Below are positions 1 to 7,572 of a DNA stretch of 22,736 nt, in pieces (the first letter of the stretch is position 1; each line of letters opens with the position of its first letter). Source of the DNA: Oscillospiraceae bacterium (GTDB lineage: Bacteria; Bacillota; Clostridia; UMGS1810); NCBI GenBank assembly GCA_021629085.1, contig JAJXRJ010000034.1, forward strand, positions 1 to 22,736. The letters run 5' to 3'. The translations under genes and the position numbers were made by a program. The notes beneath the pieces are model-generated. The model was not told the DNA's origin, did not search any database, and saw only the letters and a list, made by a program, of their open reading frames with translations.

Positions 1-260
1 ATGTTGTGATTGCTTCGGTCAAAAAAGCAACACCCGGCGGTGTTGTTAAAAAAGGTGAAGTTGTAAAGGCCGTCGTGGTGAGGTCGGTAAAAGGCCTTCG
101 GCGCGTGGACGGCACCTATATAAAATTTGATGAGAATGCGGCTGTCATTATCAGAGACGACAAAACCCCCCGGGGAACTCGTATATTCGGACCCATTGCC
201 CGTGAGTTGAGAGATAAAGAATATATGAAAATTTTGTCCTTGGCACCGGAAGTTCTTTAA
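1..260 (+). CDS. rplN: 50S ribosomal protein L14, C-terminal part (5' end outside window)
   Basis: L14 is a large-subunit protein that contacts 23S rRNA near the 16S rRNA interface. The reading frame is open from base 3, so the gene enters the window already in frame; about 85 of the usual 122 residues are present. The conserved stretch VASVKKATPGG-like (here IASVKKATPGG) and the C-terminal part with RDDKTPRGTRIFGPIARELR are diagnostic. An in-frame GTG at 6 is an internal codon, not the start. It is the first of a tightly packed ribosomal series; rplX begins 18 nt after its stop. Confidence 0.97.
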   Translation, partial: VVIASVKKATPGGVVKKGEVVKAVVVRSVKGLRRVDGTYIKFDENAAVIIRDDKTPRGTRIFGPIARELRDKEYMKILSLAPEVL

Positions 261-278
261 GACAAGGAGGCGTCTATT

Positions 279-605
279 TTGAGAACAAGAGTTCATATAA
301 AAAAAGGAGACCAGGTTGTCGTTGTGTCCGGCGAGGACAAAGGCAAAAAGGGCAAAGTGCTGACGGTTATCCCAGAGCAGCGCAAAGTCATTGTCGAGGG
401 TGTAAACATGGTAACCAAGCACAAAAAGCCCCGTAAACAGGGGGATAACGGCGGTATCATCCATCAAGAATCCCCAATTTACGCCTGTAAGGTAATGCAC
501 ATCTGCAACAAATGCGGAAAACCGACTCGGATCGGGCACAAAATTCTGGCGGACGGCGAAAAGGCCAGAATGTGCAAAAACTGCATGGAAATTTTTGAAG
601 ACTAA
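279..605 (+). CDS. rplX: 50S ribosomal protein L24
   Basis: L24 is an assembly-initiating protein of the large subunit that binds the 5' domain of 23S rRNA. The 108-residue product has the N-terminal KOW motif (HIKKGDQVVVVSGEDKGKKG, residues 6-25). Two CxxC pairs at C76/C79 and C99/C102 form a likely zinc-ribbon end, which occurs in many Firmicute L24 proteins. The start is TTG at 279, chosen because AAGGAGG lies at 264-270 and the protein begins with the family-typical short lead into the KOW domain. It lies between rplN and rplE in the canonical spc order. Confidence 0.97.
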   Translation: MRTRVHIKKGDQVVVVSGEDKGKKGKVLTVIPEQRKVIVEGVNMVTKHKKPRKQGDNGGIIHQESPIYACKVMHICNKCGKPTRIGHKILADGEKARMCKNCMEIFED

Positions 606-630
606 AATTTAGAGAGGAGGATTTTCGCGA

Positions 631-1176
631 ATGGCTAGCAGAATGCGTACGCTTTATGAAAACGATGTCAAAAAAGCGCTGATGGAAAAGTTCGGATACA
701 AAAGTCCGATGGAAATTCCTAAAATTGAAAAAATTGTAATTAACATAGGCGTTGGCGAAGCGAAGGAAAATGCGAAAGCTTTGGAATCCGCCGTAAACGA
801 TTTGGCTGCGATCACCGGACAGATGCCGGTTGTCACCAAAGCGAAAAAATCCGTCGCAAACTTTAAAGTAAGAGAAGGTATGAACATTGGCTGCAAGGTG
901 ACACTGCGCAGCGATAGAATGTATGAATTTTTAGACCGGCTTTTAAACATTGCTCTTCCCCGCGTAAGAGACTTCCGCGGTATCAACCCGAACTCATTTG
1001 ACGGCAGGGGCAATTATTCGCTCGGCATTAAAGAGCAGCTTATTTTCCCGGAAATCGACTATGATAAAATCGATAAAATCAGAGGAATGGACATCATCAT
1101 TGTCACTACCGCAAAAACCGACGAAGAAGGCCGCGAACTGCTTACCCTGATGGGCGCGCCGTTCACAAAAGCGTGA
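631..1176 (+). CDS. rplE: 50S ribosomal protein L5
   Basis: L5 binds 5S rRNA in the central protuberance of the large subunit. The 181-residue length matches the family (about 179). Conserved parts include IPKIEKIVINIGVGEA near residues 30-45, the VTKAKKSVANFKVREG segment, and the C-terminal DIIIVTTAKTDEEGRELL. ATG at 631 follows an AGAGGAGG site at about 612-619. It is followed after 16 nt by the zinc-type S14 gene, as usual in Firmicutes. Confidence 0.98.
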   Translation: MASRMRTLYENDVKKALMEKFGYKSPMEIPKIEKIVINIGVGEAKENAKALESAVNDLAAITGQMPVVTKAKKSVANFKVREGMNIGCKVTLRSDRMYEFLDRLLNIALPRVRDFRGINPNSFDGRGNYSLGIKEQLIFPEIDYDKIDKIRGMDIIIVTTAKTDEEGRELLTLMGAPFTKA

Positions 1177-1192
1177 GAGGAGGAAATGACGC

Positions 1193-1378
1193 ATGGCAAA
1201 AAAAGCGATGGTTTTAAAACAGCAAAAACCCCAGAAGTACTCTTCCAGAGAATACAACCGGTGTAAAATATGCGGAAGACCTCATGCTTACTTGAGAAAG
1301 TACGGCATCTGCCGTATCTGTTTTCGGGAGCTGGCTTACAAAGGGCAGATTCCTGGCGTGAAAAAAGCAAGCTGGTAA
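1193..1378 (+). CDS. rpsZ: 30S ribosomal protein S14, type Z (zinc-binding)
   Basis: This is the short 61-residue zinc form of S14, found in the small-subunit head near the decoding region. Cysteines at residues 24, 27, 40 and 43 form two CxxC pairs for one zinc ion. The C-terminus GQIPGVKKASW is the family signature. ATG at 1193 is preceded by GAGAGGAGG at about 1175-1183, overlapping the rplE stop, so the two genes are probably translationally coupled. The zinc-independent S14 paralogue used under zinc starvation in some Firmicutes is not in this window. Confidence 0.98.
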   Translation: MAKKAMVLKQQKPQKYSSREYNRCKICGRPHAYLRKYGICRICFRELAYKGQIPGVKKASW

Positions 1379-1412
1379 TACGATATATAGTTTAAAAAAA
1401 GGAGGTAGCACA

Positions 1413-1811
1413 ATGCAGATAACCGATCCTATTGCTGATATGCTCACCCGTATCAGAAATGCGAATTCATCCAGGCATGAGTCAGTTTTAATCCCTTCCT
1501 CCAAGATGAAAGTCGCGATTGCGAAAATTCTTGACGATGAAGGTTATATAAACGGTTATGAAGTCACAGATGACGGTAAACAGGGCGTCATCAAAATCAA
1601 TCTCAAGTACGGCGCAAATAAGCGGAAAGTCATCACCGGCTTAAAGCGCGTCAGCAAGCCGGGACTTCGAGTATATGCCAACAAAGAGGACTTACCCCAA
1701 GTGCTTCGGGGATTGGGCATCGCCATTATCTCCACTTCCAAGGGGATTATGACCGACAAAGAGGCGAGAAAAGCAAATGTCGGCGGCGAAGTTCTGGCAT
1801 TTATTTGGTAA
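1413..1811 (+). CDS. rpsH: 30S ribosomal protein S8
   Basis: S8 binds the central domain of 16S rRNA and is needed early in small-subunit assembly; in E. coli it is also the translational repressor of the spc operon. The 132-residue product matches the family length. It begins MQITDPIADMLTRIRNAN and ends with the typical SKGIMTDKEARKANVGGEVLAFIW. A strong AAAGGAGG site lies just upstream (about 1398-1405) of ATG 1413. No clear S8-binding mimic was identified by eye. Confidence 0.98.
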   Translation: MQITDPIADMLTRIRNANSSRHESVLIPSSKMKVAIAKILDDEGYINGYEVTDDGKQGVIKINLKYGANKRKVITGLKRVSKPGLRVYANKEDLPQVLRGLGIAIISTSKGIMTDKEARKANVGGEVLAFIW

Positions 1812-1826
1812 TTTATTGCGCATAGC

Positions 1827-1834
1827 AGGAGGTG
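1827..1834 (+). promoter_or_regulatory. Ribosome-binding site deciding the rplF start
   Basis: AGGAGGTG lies 6 nt before the TTG at 1841 and overlaps the alternative GTG at 1832. This supports TTG 1841 as the L6 start. Confidence 0.85.
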
Positions 1835-1840
1835 AACGTT

Positions 1841-2386
1841 TTGTCAAGAATTGGAAGAATGCCGATTGAGATTCCGACCGGCGTTGATGTAAAAATCAAT
1901 CCTGAAAACGAGGTTGTTGTAAAGGGCCCTAAAGGCACCTTGACCAAAAAGCTCCACCGGGATATGAAAATAACAGTGGACGGCAATACCGTTTTGGTGG
2001 AACGGCCGTCTGAAATGAAAGAACACAAAGCGCTCCACGGCTTAACCCGCTCCCTTTTGGCCAATATGGTCATTGGTGTGACCGAGGGCTACAAAAAAAC
2101 GCTGGAAATCAACGGTGTTGGCTACAGAGCACAAAAGCAGGGCAAAAAAGTGGTAATGAACCTTGGATATTCCCATCCGGTTGAGGTGGAGGACACTGCG
2201 GATTATACGTTGGAAGTGCCCAATCCCAACACCATTGTGGTATCGGGAATCGACAAGCAGATTGTCGGCGAAATCGCGGCAAAAATTCGTGAAAAGAGAC
2301 TGCCTGAACCCTATAAGGGCAAGGGTATCAAATATGACTACGAAGTTATCCGCAGAAAAGAAGGAAAAACCGGCGCTAAGAAATAA
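1841..2386 (+). CDS. rplF: 50S ribosomal protein L6
   Basis: L6 lies at the base of the large-subunit stalk near the sarcin-ricin loop. I place the start at TTG 1841, giving MSRIGRMPIEIPTGV and 181 residues, close to the family norm. An in-frame GTG at 1832 lies inside the ribosome-binding site AGGAGGTG (1827-1834) and is therefore unlikely to be the start. The C-terminal YKGKGIKYDYEVIRRKEGK is highly conserved in L6. The gene follows rpsH by 29 nt. Confidence 0.97.
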   Translation: MSRIGRMPIEIPTGVDVKINPENEVVVKGPKGTLTKKLHRDMKITVDGNTVLVERPSEMKEHKALHGLTRSLLANMVIGVTEGYKKTLEINGVGYRAQKQGKKVVMNLGYSHPVEVEDTADYTLEVPNPNTIVVSGIDKQIVGEIAAKIREKRLPEPYKGKGIKYDYEVIRRKEGKTGAKK

Positions 2387-2424
2387 GGCGGCTTAACGGT
2401 TTTAAGAAAGGAGCGAATTGGTTC

Positions 2425-2787
2425 ATGATTAAAAAGCAGAGCAGCAATGTTGCCAGACAGCGCAGACATGTACGCGTGCGCAAAGTCATTTCCGGCACGG
2501 CTGAAAGACCGAGGCTAAATGTCTATCGGAGCCTCAAAAATATATATGCACAAATCATTGACGATACAAAGGGCACGACACTGGTTGCCGCTTCTTCGCT
2601 GGATAAAGAGCTCAACTTAGAAAACGGCGGGAACAAAGACGCCGCAAAGGCAGTTGGTTCGCTGATTGCAAAAAAAGCAGCGGAAAAGGGCATCAAGCAG
2701 GTTGTTTTTGACCGCGGCGGCTACATCTACCACGGACGTGTGGCAGAGCTTGCCGAAGGCGCAAGAGAAGGCGGACTGGAATTTTAA
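2425..2787 (+). CDS. rplR: 50S ribosomal protein L18
   Basis: L18 binds 5S rRNA together with L5. The 120-residue product has the basic N-terminal tail (MIKKQSSNVARQRRHVRVRK), then the ERPRLNVYRSLKNIYAQIIDD core and the C-terminal DRGGYIYHGRVAELAEGAREGGLEF, all characteristic. ATG 2425 follows AAAGGAG at 2407-2413. It sits between rplF and rpsE, as in nearly all bacteria. Confidence 0.98.
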   Translation: MIKKQSSNVARQRRHVRVRKVISGTAERPRLNVYRSLKNIYAQIIDDTKGTTLVAASSLDKELNLENGGNKDAAKAVGSLIAKKAAEKGIKQVVFDRGGYIYHGRVAELAEGAREGGLEF

Positions 2788-2843
2788 CGGACGGGTGCAG
2801 ACGCACTCATGCAATTACCGATAAAGGAGGTAAAAAAGCTTTT

Positions 2844-3344
2844 ATGGAAAATATAGATGCAAGCGCATTGGATATGAAAGAAAAAGTAGTCAGCATCAAT
2901 CGTGTTGCGAAAGTTGTTAAGGGCGGCAGAACCTTCCGGTTTAGCGTATTGGTTGTCGTCGGCGACGAAAACGGCCATGTTGGCGCGGGCACCGGAAAAG
3001 CAGCTGAAATTCCGGACGCGGTTCGCAAAGCCATTGACGATGCAAAGAAAAATATGATCACAGTGCCGATTGTCAATACAACCATTCCTCACGAAGTAAT
3101 CGGGGAGTTCGGTGCAGGCCGGGTGCTCTTAAAACCCGCTGGCCTTGGTACCGGCGTTATCGCCGGCGGCGGCGTAAGGGCGGTCTTGGAGCTTGCCGGA
3201 ATCCAAAATATCCGGACAAAATCGCTCCGTTCCAATAACCCCCGCAATATGGTTAATGCAACAATCGTTGGACTCAAAGAGCTGATGGTTGCCGAAGAGG
3301 TTGCCAAGCTGAGGGGCAAAACGGTAGAAGAACTGTTGGGTTAA
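2844..3344 (+). CDS. rpsE: 30S ribosomal protein S5
   Basis: S5 lies at the back of the small subunit and affects decoding accuracy. The 166-residue protein has the double-stranded RNA-binding N-terminal domain (EKVVSINRVAKVVKGGRTFRF, from about residue 13) and the GAGRVLLKPAGLGTGVIAGG region of the C-terminal domain. ATG 2844 is preceded by AAAGGAGG at 2823-2830, with a rather long 13-nt spacing and no better in-frame start. The 56-nt gap after rplR has no clear structure beyond a small GTGC/GCAC hairpin. Confidence 0.98.
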   Translation: MENIDASALDMKEKVVSINRVAKVVKGGRTFRFSVLVVVGDENGHVGAGTGKAAEIPDAVRKAIDDAKKNMITVPIVNTTIPHEVIGEFGAGRVLLKPAGLGTGVIAGGGVRAVLELAGIQNIRTKSLRSNNPRNMVNATIVGLKELMVAEEVAKLRGKTVEELLG

Positions 3345-3353
3345 TCCTTCGCA

Positions 3354-3374
3354 CCAACTGGCCATTCCGGTTGG
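3354..3374 (+). repeat. Intercistronic hairpin between rpsE and rpmD
   Basis: An inverted repeat with 8-nt arms at 3354-3361 and 3367-3374 encloses a 5-nt loop (CCATT); it has one G-T pair. There is no T-tract, so it is not an intrinsic terminator. It may modulate mRNA stability or rpmD translation, but function is inferred only from position. Confidence 0.5.
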
Positions 3375-3406
3375 CGGCGTCAATACTATTGCAGGAGGTA
3401 CAAAAA

Positions 3407-3586
3407 ATGGCAAAGCTTAAAGTGACCCTGGTAAAAAGCGCAATTGGCTGTAAGCAAGACCAGATTGCAACTGTAAAAGCGCTGGGGCTTAAAAAAATTC
3501 GTGACGAAAAAATCCATGACGACAACCCGCAAATCCGGGGCATGGTTTTTAAAGTAAAACATTTGGTCAGCGTTGAGGAAATATAA
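3407..3586 (+). CDS. rpmD: 50S ribosomal protein L30
   Basis: L30 is a small protein on the solvent side of the large subunit. The product is 59 residues, the normal bacterial length, and reads MAKLKVTLVKSAIGCKQDQ at the start, with the conserved QIRGMVFKVKHLVSVEE end. I start at ATG 3407, after AGGAGG at 3393-3398; the frame extends upstream to 3371, but that would place the ribosome-binding site inside the gene. It is followed by rplO after 19 nt. Confidence 0.97.
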   Translation: MAKLKVTLVKSAIGCKQDQIATVKALGLKKIRDEKIHDDNPQIRGMVFKVKHLVSVEEI

Positions 3587-3605
3587 CAAAAAGGAGGTGT
3601 CCTGC

Positions 3606-4046
3606 ATGAAATTGAATGAACTTGCACCTAGCGAAGGTTCTGTCTTTGATAAAAAGCGCAAAGGCCGGGGACACGGTTCGGGAAATGGAAAAACTGCCGG
3701 CCGCGGTCATAAAGGACAGAAGGCACGTTCGGGCGGCGGCGTTAGAATCGGTTTTGAGGGCGGACAGATGCCGATTTATAGAAGGCTCCCTAAACGCGGC
3801 TTTACCAACATCTTCGCAAAGGAATATGTGGAAGTAAAGCTTTCCGACTTAAACAAGTTTGAGTCGGGCACAGTAATAAATGCTGAAGCCTTAAAAGAAG
3901 CTGGAATCATTAAAAAGGCTTGCGATGGCGTAAAGATACTTGGCAACGGCGAACTTTCCAAAAAGCTCACCGTTCAGGCAGCAAAATTTACCGGCACCGC
4001 AAAAGAGAAAATAGAGGCAGCCGGCGGAAAGGTTGAGGTGGTATAA
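3606..4046 (+). CDS. rplO: 50S ribosomal protein L15
   Basis: L15 is a late-assembly large-subunit protein. It has 146 residues. The glycine- and basic-rich N-terminal extension (RKGRGHGSGNGKTAGRGHKG) is diagnostic and threads into 23S rRNA. The start is ATG 3606 after AAGGAGGTG (3591-3599); an in-frame ATG at 3573 lies inside rpmD and lacks a ribosome site. Its 3' end carries the ribosome site of secY. Confidence 0.98.
   Translation: MKLNELAPSEGSVFDKKRKGRGHGSGNGKTAGRGHKGQKARSGGGVRIGFEGGQMPIYRRLPKRGFTNIFAKEYVEVKLSDLNKFESGTVINAEALKEAGIIKKACDGVKILGNGELSKKLTVQAAKFTGTAKEKIEAAGGKVEVV
4035..4041 (+). promoter_or_regulatory. Ribosome-binding site of secY inside rplO
   Basis: GAGGTGG within the last codons of rplO lies 6 nt from the TTG start at 4048. 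It favours this start over the earlier in-frame TTG at 4033. Confidence 0.75.
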
Positions 4047-4047
4047 G

Positions 4048-5289
4048 TTGTTTCAGACGCTTCGAAATGCTTGGAAAATCCCCGATCTTAGAAAAAAAAT
4101 GCTGTTTACCCTTCTGATGATTGTGGTGTTCCGGCTGGGCACATTCATTCCGGTTCCTGGATTGGATAAAGCCGCACTGGCACAGCTCATCGGCGACGGA
4201 AACAATTTATTTGCATTGCTTGACGCGTTTTCCGGCGGCGCCTTTGCGAACGCCACAATCTTTGCAATGAGTATCACCCCATATATCAATTCATCCATTA
4301 TTATGCAGCTTTTGACGGTGGCAATCCCCGCATTGGAGCGGCTTGCAAAAGAAGGCGAAGAGGGCAGAAAAAAACTGGCTTCCTGGACCCGGTACGGTAC
4401 GGTTATTTTGGCCTTTGTCCAAGCAACTGGCTTGTACTTCGGCTTAAGAAATGCGGTTACAAACCCAGGCGTATTATCCTTCATTGTCATCACGTTTACG
4501 TTTACTGCCGGTACTGCATTTTTGATGTGGCTGGGTGAACAAATTACCGAATATGGCGTTGGCAATGGTATTTCCATCATCATCTTCTCTGGTATCGTCT
4601 CCAGACTGCCGGTCACTATATATGGTTTGGTGGAAAACTTCTTGAACGGAAGTGTGAGTGTTATCACGCTCATTGTGATCATACTGATTGCAATCTTTAC
4701 CGTTCTGTTTGTTGTATTTATCAACAACGCAGAGCGTAGAATCCCTGTACAGTATGCAAAGCGCATGGTCGGCAGAAAAATGTATGGCGGGCAGAGCACG
4801 CACATCCCGATTAAAGTGGCAATGGCGGGCGTTATCCCCATCATCTTTGCAATGTCCATCATGTCTTTCCCGCAAACCATTGCGGCACTCATAGGCAAAC
4901 AGTGGAATTGGATTAACTCCACCTCGTGGTGGTACATCATTATCTACTTCCTGCTCATCATCTTTTTCACCTATTTCTACACTGCAATTCAGTTCAATCC
5001 GATTGAAGTGGCAAACAACATGAAGAAAAACGGCGGTTTTGTTCCCGGTATCCGTCCGGGCAAACCTACCAGTGATTTTATCAATAAGGTTTTGGTCCGG
5101 ATCACCCTTGCTGGCGCTGTGTTCCTTGCGTTCATTGCTGTGCTGCCGCAGATTTTGGGTAAATACGTTGGCTTTAGCATCGGCATTGGCGGAACATCGC
5201 TGCTGATTCTGGTCGGTGTTGCGCTTGAAACAGTCAGACAGATTGAATCGCAGATGTTGATGCGGCACTATAAAGGGTTCCTGGAATAA
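4048..5289 (+). CDS. secY: Preprotein translocase subunit SecY
   Basis: SecY forms the protein-conducting channel of the Sec translocon in the cytoplasmic membrane. The 413-residue product has ten predicted membrane segments. The first follows the typical N-terminus FQTLRNAWKIPDLRKKMLFT; recognisable parts are the plug-region FSGGAFANATIFAMSITPYIN, GEQITEYGVGNGISIII, RRIPVQYAKR and the cytosolic loop NGGFVPGIRPGKPT. I choose TTG 4048, one base after the rplO stop, with GAGGTGG at 4035-4041 inside rplO; a frame-compatible TTG at 4033 lies upstream of that site. The arrangement implies translational coupling to rplO. Confidence 0.97.
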   Translation: MFQTLRNAWKIPDLRKKMLFTLLMIVVFRLGTFIPVPGLDKAALAQLIGDGNNLFALLDAFSGGAFANATIFAMSITPYINSSIIMQLLTVAIPALERLAKEGEEGRKKLASWTRYGTVILAFVQATGLYFGLRNAVTNPGVLSFIVITFTFTAGTAFLMWLGEQITEYGVGNGISIIIFSGIVSRLPVTIYGLVENFLNGSVSVITLIVIILIAIFTVLFVVFINNAERRIPVQYAKRMVGRKMYGGQSTHIPIKVAMAGVIPIIFAMSIMSFPQTIAALIGKQWNWINSTSWWYIIIYFLLIIFFTYFYTAIQFNPIEVANNMKKNGGFVPGIRPGKPTSDFINKVLVRITLAGAVFLAFIAVLPQILGKYVGFSIGIGGTSLLILVGVALETVRQIESQMLMRHYKGFLE

Positions 5290-5317
5290 TCGAATGGAAA
5301 AGCAGGTGGATATTCGC

Positions 5318-5950
5318 ATGAAATTGATATTACTCGGTGCCCCCGGCGCCGGAAAGGGCACACAGGCGGTTGTTTTAAGTGAAAAATATGACATCCCGAC
5401 CATTTCCACCGGCGCTATGATTCGTGAAGCCGTAAAAAGCGGGAGCGAGCTTGGCAGACAGGTAAAATCTATTATCGAAAGCGGCCAGCTCGTGTCTGAT
5501 GAAATCGTTGTGGCACTGATAAAAGAGCGGCTTTTAAAGGACGACTGCAAAAACGGATTTATCCTGGACGGATTTCCGCGCACCATTGCACAGGCGGAAG
5601 CGCTTTCCAACATGGGGGCCGCGATTGACCGTGCGGTTTCCATTGAAGTGAGCGATGACGAAATTGTAAACCGTCTGTCTGGAAGACGTGAGTGCTCCAA
5701 GTGCCGTGCCACCTATCACGTGGCAAACAACCCGTCCAAAGCAGGGGATACCTGCGAACGGTGCGGCGGGGCGCTGGTCACCCGTCCCGACGACATGCCG
5801 GAGACAGTAAAAAGCCGGCTGGAAGTCTATCATACCCAGACAGAGGCACTCAAAAGCTACTATGATAAATTGGGCCTTTTGACGCTGGTCGACGGCACGG
5901 TTGGCATTGATGCCATTACTGAGGCCATCATAACAGCGTTGGAGAAATGA
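5318..5950 (+). CDS. adk: Adenylate kinase (zinc-lid type)
   Basis: Adenylate kinase interconverts ATP plus AMP and two ADP in the cytoplasm. The 210-residue protein has the P-loop GAPGAGKGT at residues 7-15, the AMP-binding DGFPRT at 84-89, and a LID domain with four cysteines (C126, C129, C146, C149) that bind structural zinc, as in many Gram-positive enzymes. ATG 5318 is preceded by AGGTGG at 5304-5309; the in-frame ATG at 5294 precedes this site and would add eight atypical residues. It follows secY directly, and map starts after 1 nt, as in Firmicutes. Confidence 0.97.
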   Translation: MKLILLGAPGAGKGTQAVVLSEKYDIPTISTGAMIREAVKSGSELGRQVKSIIESGQLVSDEIVVALIKERLLKDDCKNGFILDGFPRTIAQAEALSNMGAAIDRAVSIEVSDDEIVNRLSGRRECSKCRATYHVANNPSKAGDTCERCGGALVTRPDDMPETVKSRLEVYHTQTEALKSYYDKLGLLTLVDGTVGIDAITEAIITALEK

Positions 5951-5951
5951 A

Positions 5952-6701
5952 ATGATTTATATTAAATCATCCACAGAGGTAAATAAAATGCGTGAGGCGG
6001 GCCGGGTGGTGGCAGGCACGTTTGAAGCTTTAAAGCCTCACTTAAAACCCGGCATTACAACCGCTGAGCTGGACAAAATCGCGAAAGAATATATCCTAAG
6101 CCAAGGGGCAAAACCGTCATTTTTAAACTATAACGGATTTCCCGCAAGCATTTGTTCCTCATTAAACGATGTGGTCATCCATGGGATTCCTGGACCGGCT
6201 AAGTTAAAAGAAGGCGATATTTTAAGCCTTGATATTGGGGCGGTAAAGGACGGATTTCATGGCGATGCCGCCAGAACCTTCCCGGTGGGGACAATTTCGA
6301 AAGACGCCGAACGCCTCATTGCGGTTACCAAACAAAGCTTCTTTGAGGGAATCCGGTATGCCAAATGCGGCGAACGGCTCTATAGCATTTCCGCCACCAT
6401 TCAGGAATATGTGGAATCCCATGGTTACAGCATTGTGAGAAACTATTGCGGCCACGGTGTGGGAAAAAAGCTCCACGAAGACCCTGAGATTCCAAACTAC
6501 GGTCCTTTTGGACGGGGCAACCGGCTGATGCGCAATATGACGTTGGCCATAGAGCCAATGGTCAATATGGGCAAGGCACCCACGCGTGTGCTTGCGGATG
6601 ACTGGACTGTGGTTACGGCTGACGGTTCGCTCTCCGCACACTATGAAAACACCATCGTTGTTACAGACGGCGAGCCAGTCATTTTAACGGCGCTTTCATA
6701 G
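5952..6701 (+). CDS. map: Methionine aminopeptidase, type I
   Basis: MetAP removes the initiator methionine from nascent proteins. The 249-residue product has the complete pita-bread metal site: D94 and D105 (LSLDIG, GFHGDAART), H168 (CGHGVGKKLHE), E201 (AIEPM) and E232 (HYENT), plus substrate-binding H77. There is no N-terminal zinc-finger extension. ATG 5952 is one base past the adk stop, with GGAG inside the adk end, so coupling to adk is likely. Confidence 0.98.
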   Translation: MIYIKSSTEVNKMREAGRVVAGTFEALKPHLKPGITTAELDKIAKEYILSQGAKPSFLNYNGFPASICSSLNDVVIHGIPGPAKLKEGDILSLDIGAVKDGFHGDAARTFPVGTISKDAERLIAVTKQSFFEGIRYAKCGERLYSISATIQEYVESHGYSIVRNYCGHGVGKKLHEDPEIPNYGPFGRGNRLMRNMTLAIEPMVNMGKAPTRVLADDWTVVTADGSLSAHYENTIVVTDGEPVILTALS

Positions 6702-6740
6702 CGCGGCGTTTTTGGCTTCTATTTTAAACAGAGGTGATAT

Positions 6741-7031
6741 GTGTTGGATGCTCATCCGGGCGAGTTTGTGTATGCAACTGCCGGCAGAGATAAGGGCAAA
6801 TGCTTTGTGGTTCTGGACGTGTCGGGCGAATACCTCTACCTTGCAGATGGTAAGGGCCGGAAGGTGAGCGCGCCGAAACGGAAAAAAATCAAGCATGTGA
6901 CGCTTACGGGTTGTCATGATGAATTTATTTTCAATAAGCTCACAACCGTCGGTAAGCTGACCAACAAAGAAGTGCGGTATTCTTTGTCCTCATTTTTGGG
7001 GGAGCTGGTTGAAAGCGATGAAAGTAAGTAA
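6741..7031 (+). CDS. KOW-domain RNA-binding protein (YbzG-like)
   Basis: This is a 96-residue basic protein with an N-terminal KOW-type segment (PGEFVYATAGRDKGKCFVVLDV, about residues 6-27) followed by GRKVSAPKRKKIKH. KOW domains in L14e/L24-like proteins bind RNA. A small gene of this kind sits between map and infA in B. subtilis (ybzG) and many Clostridia, so position and sequence agree; its function is not firmly established. The start is uncertain: GTG 6741 and TTG 6744 are in frame and both lie close to GAGGTG at 6731-6736. The ATG at 6739 is out of frame. Confidence 0.88.
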   Translation: MLDAHPGEFVYATAGRDKGKCFVVLDVSGEYLYLADGKGRKVSAPKRKKIKHVTLTGCHDEFIFNKLTTVGKLTNKEVRYSLSSFLGELVESDESK

Positions 7032-7051
7032 TAAAGGAGGTTATTATCGGC

Positions 7052-7270
7052 ATGGCAAAAGAAGATGTCTTGGAACTTGAAGGAACCGTCATTGAGGCGT
7101 TGCCAAATGCAATGTTTCAGGTAGAGTTTGAAAACGGGCACAGAATTTTAGCACACATTTCTGGGAAACTCCGTATGAATTTTATCAGAATTCTTCCCGG
7201 TGATAAGGTAACCGTCGAAATGTCTCCTTATGACTTAACGCGCGGAAGGATCACCTGGCGGGCGAAATAA
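7052..7270 (+). CDS. infA: Translation initiation factor IF-1
   Basis: IF-1 is an OB-fold protein that binds the ribosomal A site during initiation. The 72-residue length is exact for the family. Conserved parts are MAKEDVLELEGTVIEALPNAMF, the ENGHRILAHISGKLRMN loop, and SPYDLTRGRITWR at the end. ATG 7052 follows AAAGGAGG at about 7033-7040. It is flanked by the KOW gene and rpmJ, the normal Firmicute context. Confidence 0.98.
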   Translation: MAKEDVLELEGTVIEALPNAMFQVEFENGHRILAHISGKLRMNFIRILPGDKVTVEMSPYDLTRGRITWRAK

Positions 7271-7312
7271 CGGTATTTTTTCGAGATTGGACCAAATAGG
7301 AGGTAATCAAAA

Positions 7313-7426
7313 ATGAAGGTAAGACCCTCAGTAAAACCCATTTGTGAAAAATGCAAAATCATTAAACGCAAAGGCCGTGTGATGGTCATTTGCCAAAACC
7401 CCAAGCACAAGCAGAAACAGGGTTAA
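7313..7426 (+). CDS. rpmJ: 50S ribosomal protein L36 (zinc-binding form)
   Basis: L36 is the smallest large-subunit protein, here 37 residues. It begins MKVRPSVKPICEKC and carries the zinc ligands C11, C14, C27 and H32. TAGGAGG at about 7297-7303 precedes ATG 7313. The gene lies between infA and rpsM as expected. Confidence 0.97.
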   Translation: MKVRPSVKPICEKCKIIKRKGRVMVICQNPKHKQKQG

Positions 7427-7460
7427 TTTCCCCGTGCGCTTAACCTAAAAAGGGCGGCTG

Positions 7461-7482
7461 TATAAGGCGGTTTTGCCTTATA
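7461..7482 (+). repeat. Hairpin 1 in the rpsM leader
   Basis: A perfect 8-bp inverted repeat (TATAAGGC at 7461-7468, GCCTTATA at 7475-7482) encloses a 6-nt loop in the 146-nt rpmJ-rpsM gap. A five-T run follows only at 7486-7490, so it is a weak terminator candidate at best. It could be part of a regulatory leader for rpsM-rpsK-rpsD. Confidence 0.55.
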
Positions 7483-7507
7483 ACCTTTTTAAGTTTCATA
7501 TAAACCC

Positions 7508-7525
7508 TTCGCCGTTACCGGCGAA
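7508..7525 (+). repeat. Hairpin 2 in the rpsM leader
   Basis: A perfect 7-bp inverted repeat (TTCGCCG at 7508-7514, CGGCGAA at 7519-7525) encloses the loop TTAC. It is not followed by a T-tract and lies about 48 nt upstream of the rpsM start. Confidence 0.5.
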
Positions 7526-7572
7526 ATATACGTAGGCTTAAAAATGTTTATTTTACAGGGAGGTGTAAGTAT

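Noticed and set aside
4474..5712. A 412-codon open frame on the minus strand opposite secY and adk (and another at 4053-4940).
   Set aside because: It lies fully opposite well-conserved genes, resembles no family, and has no sign of a ribosome site or promoter; it is a codon-usage shadow.
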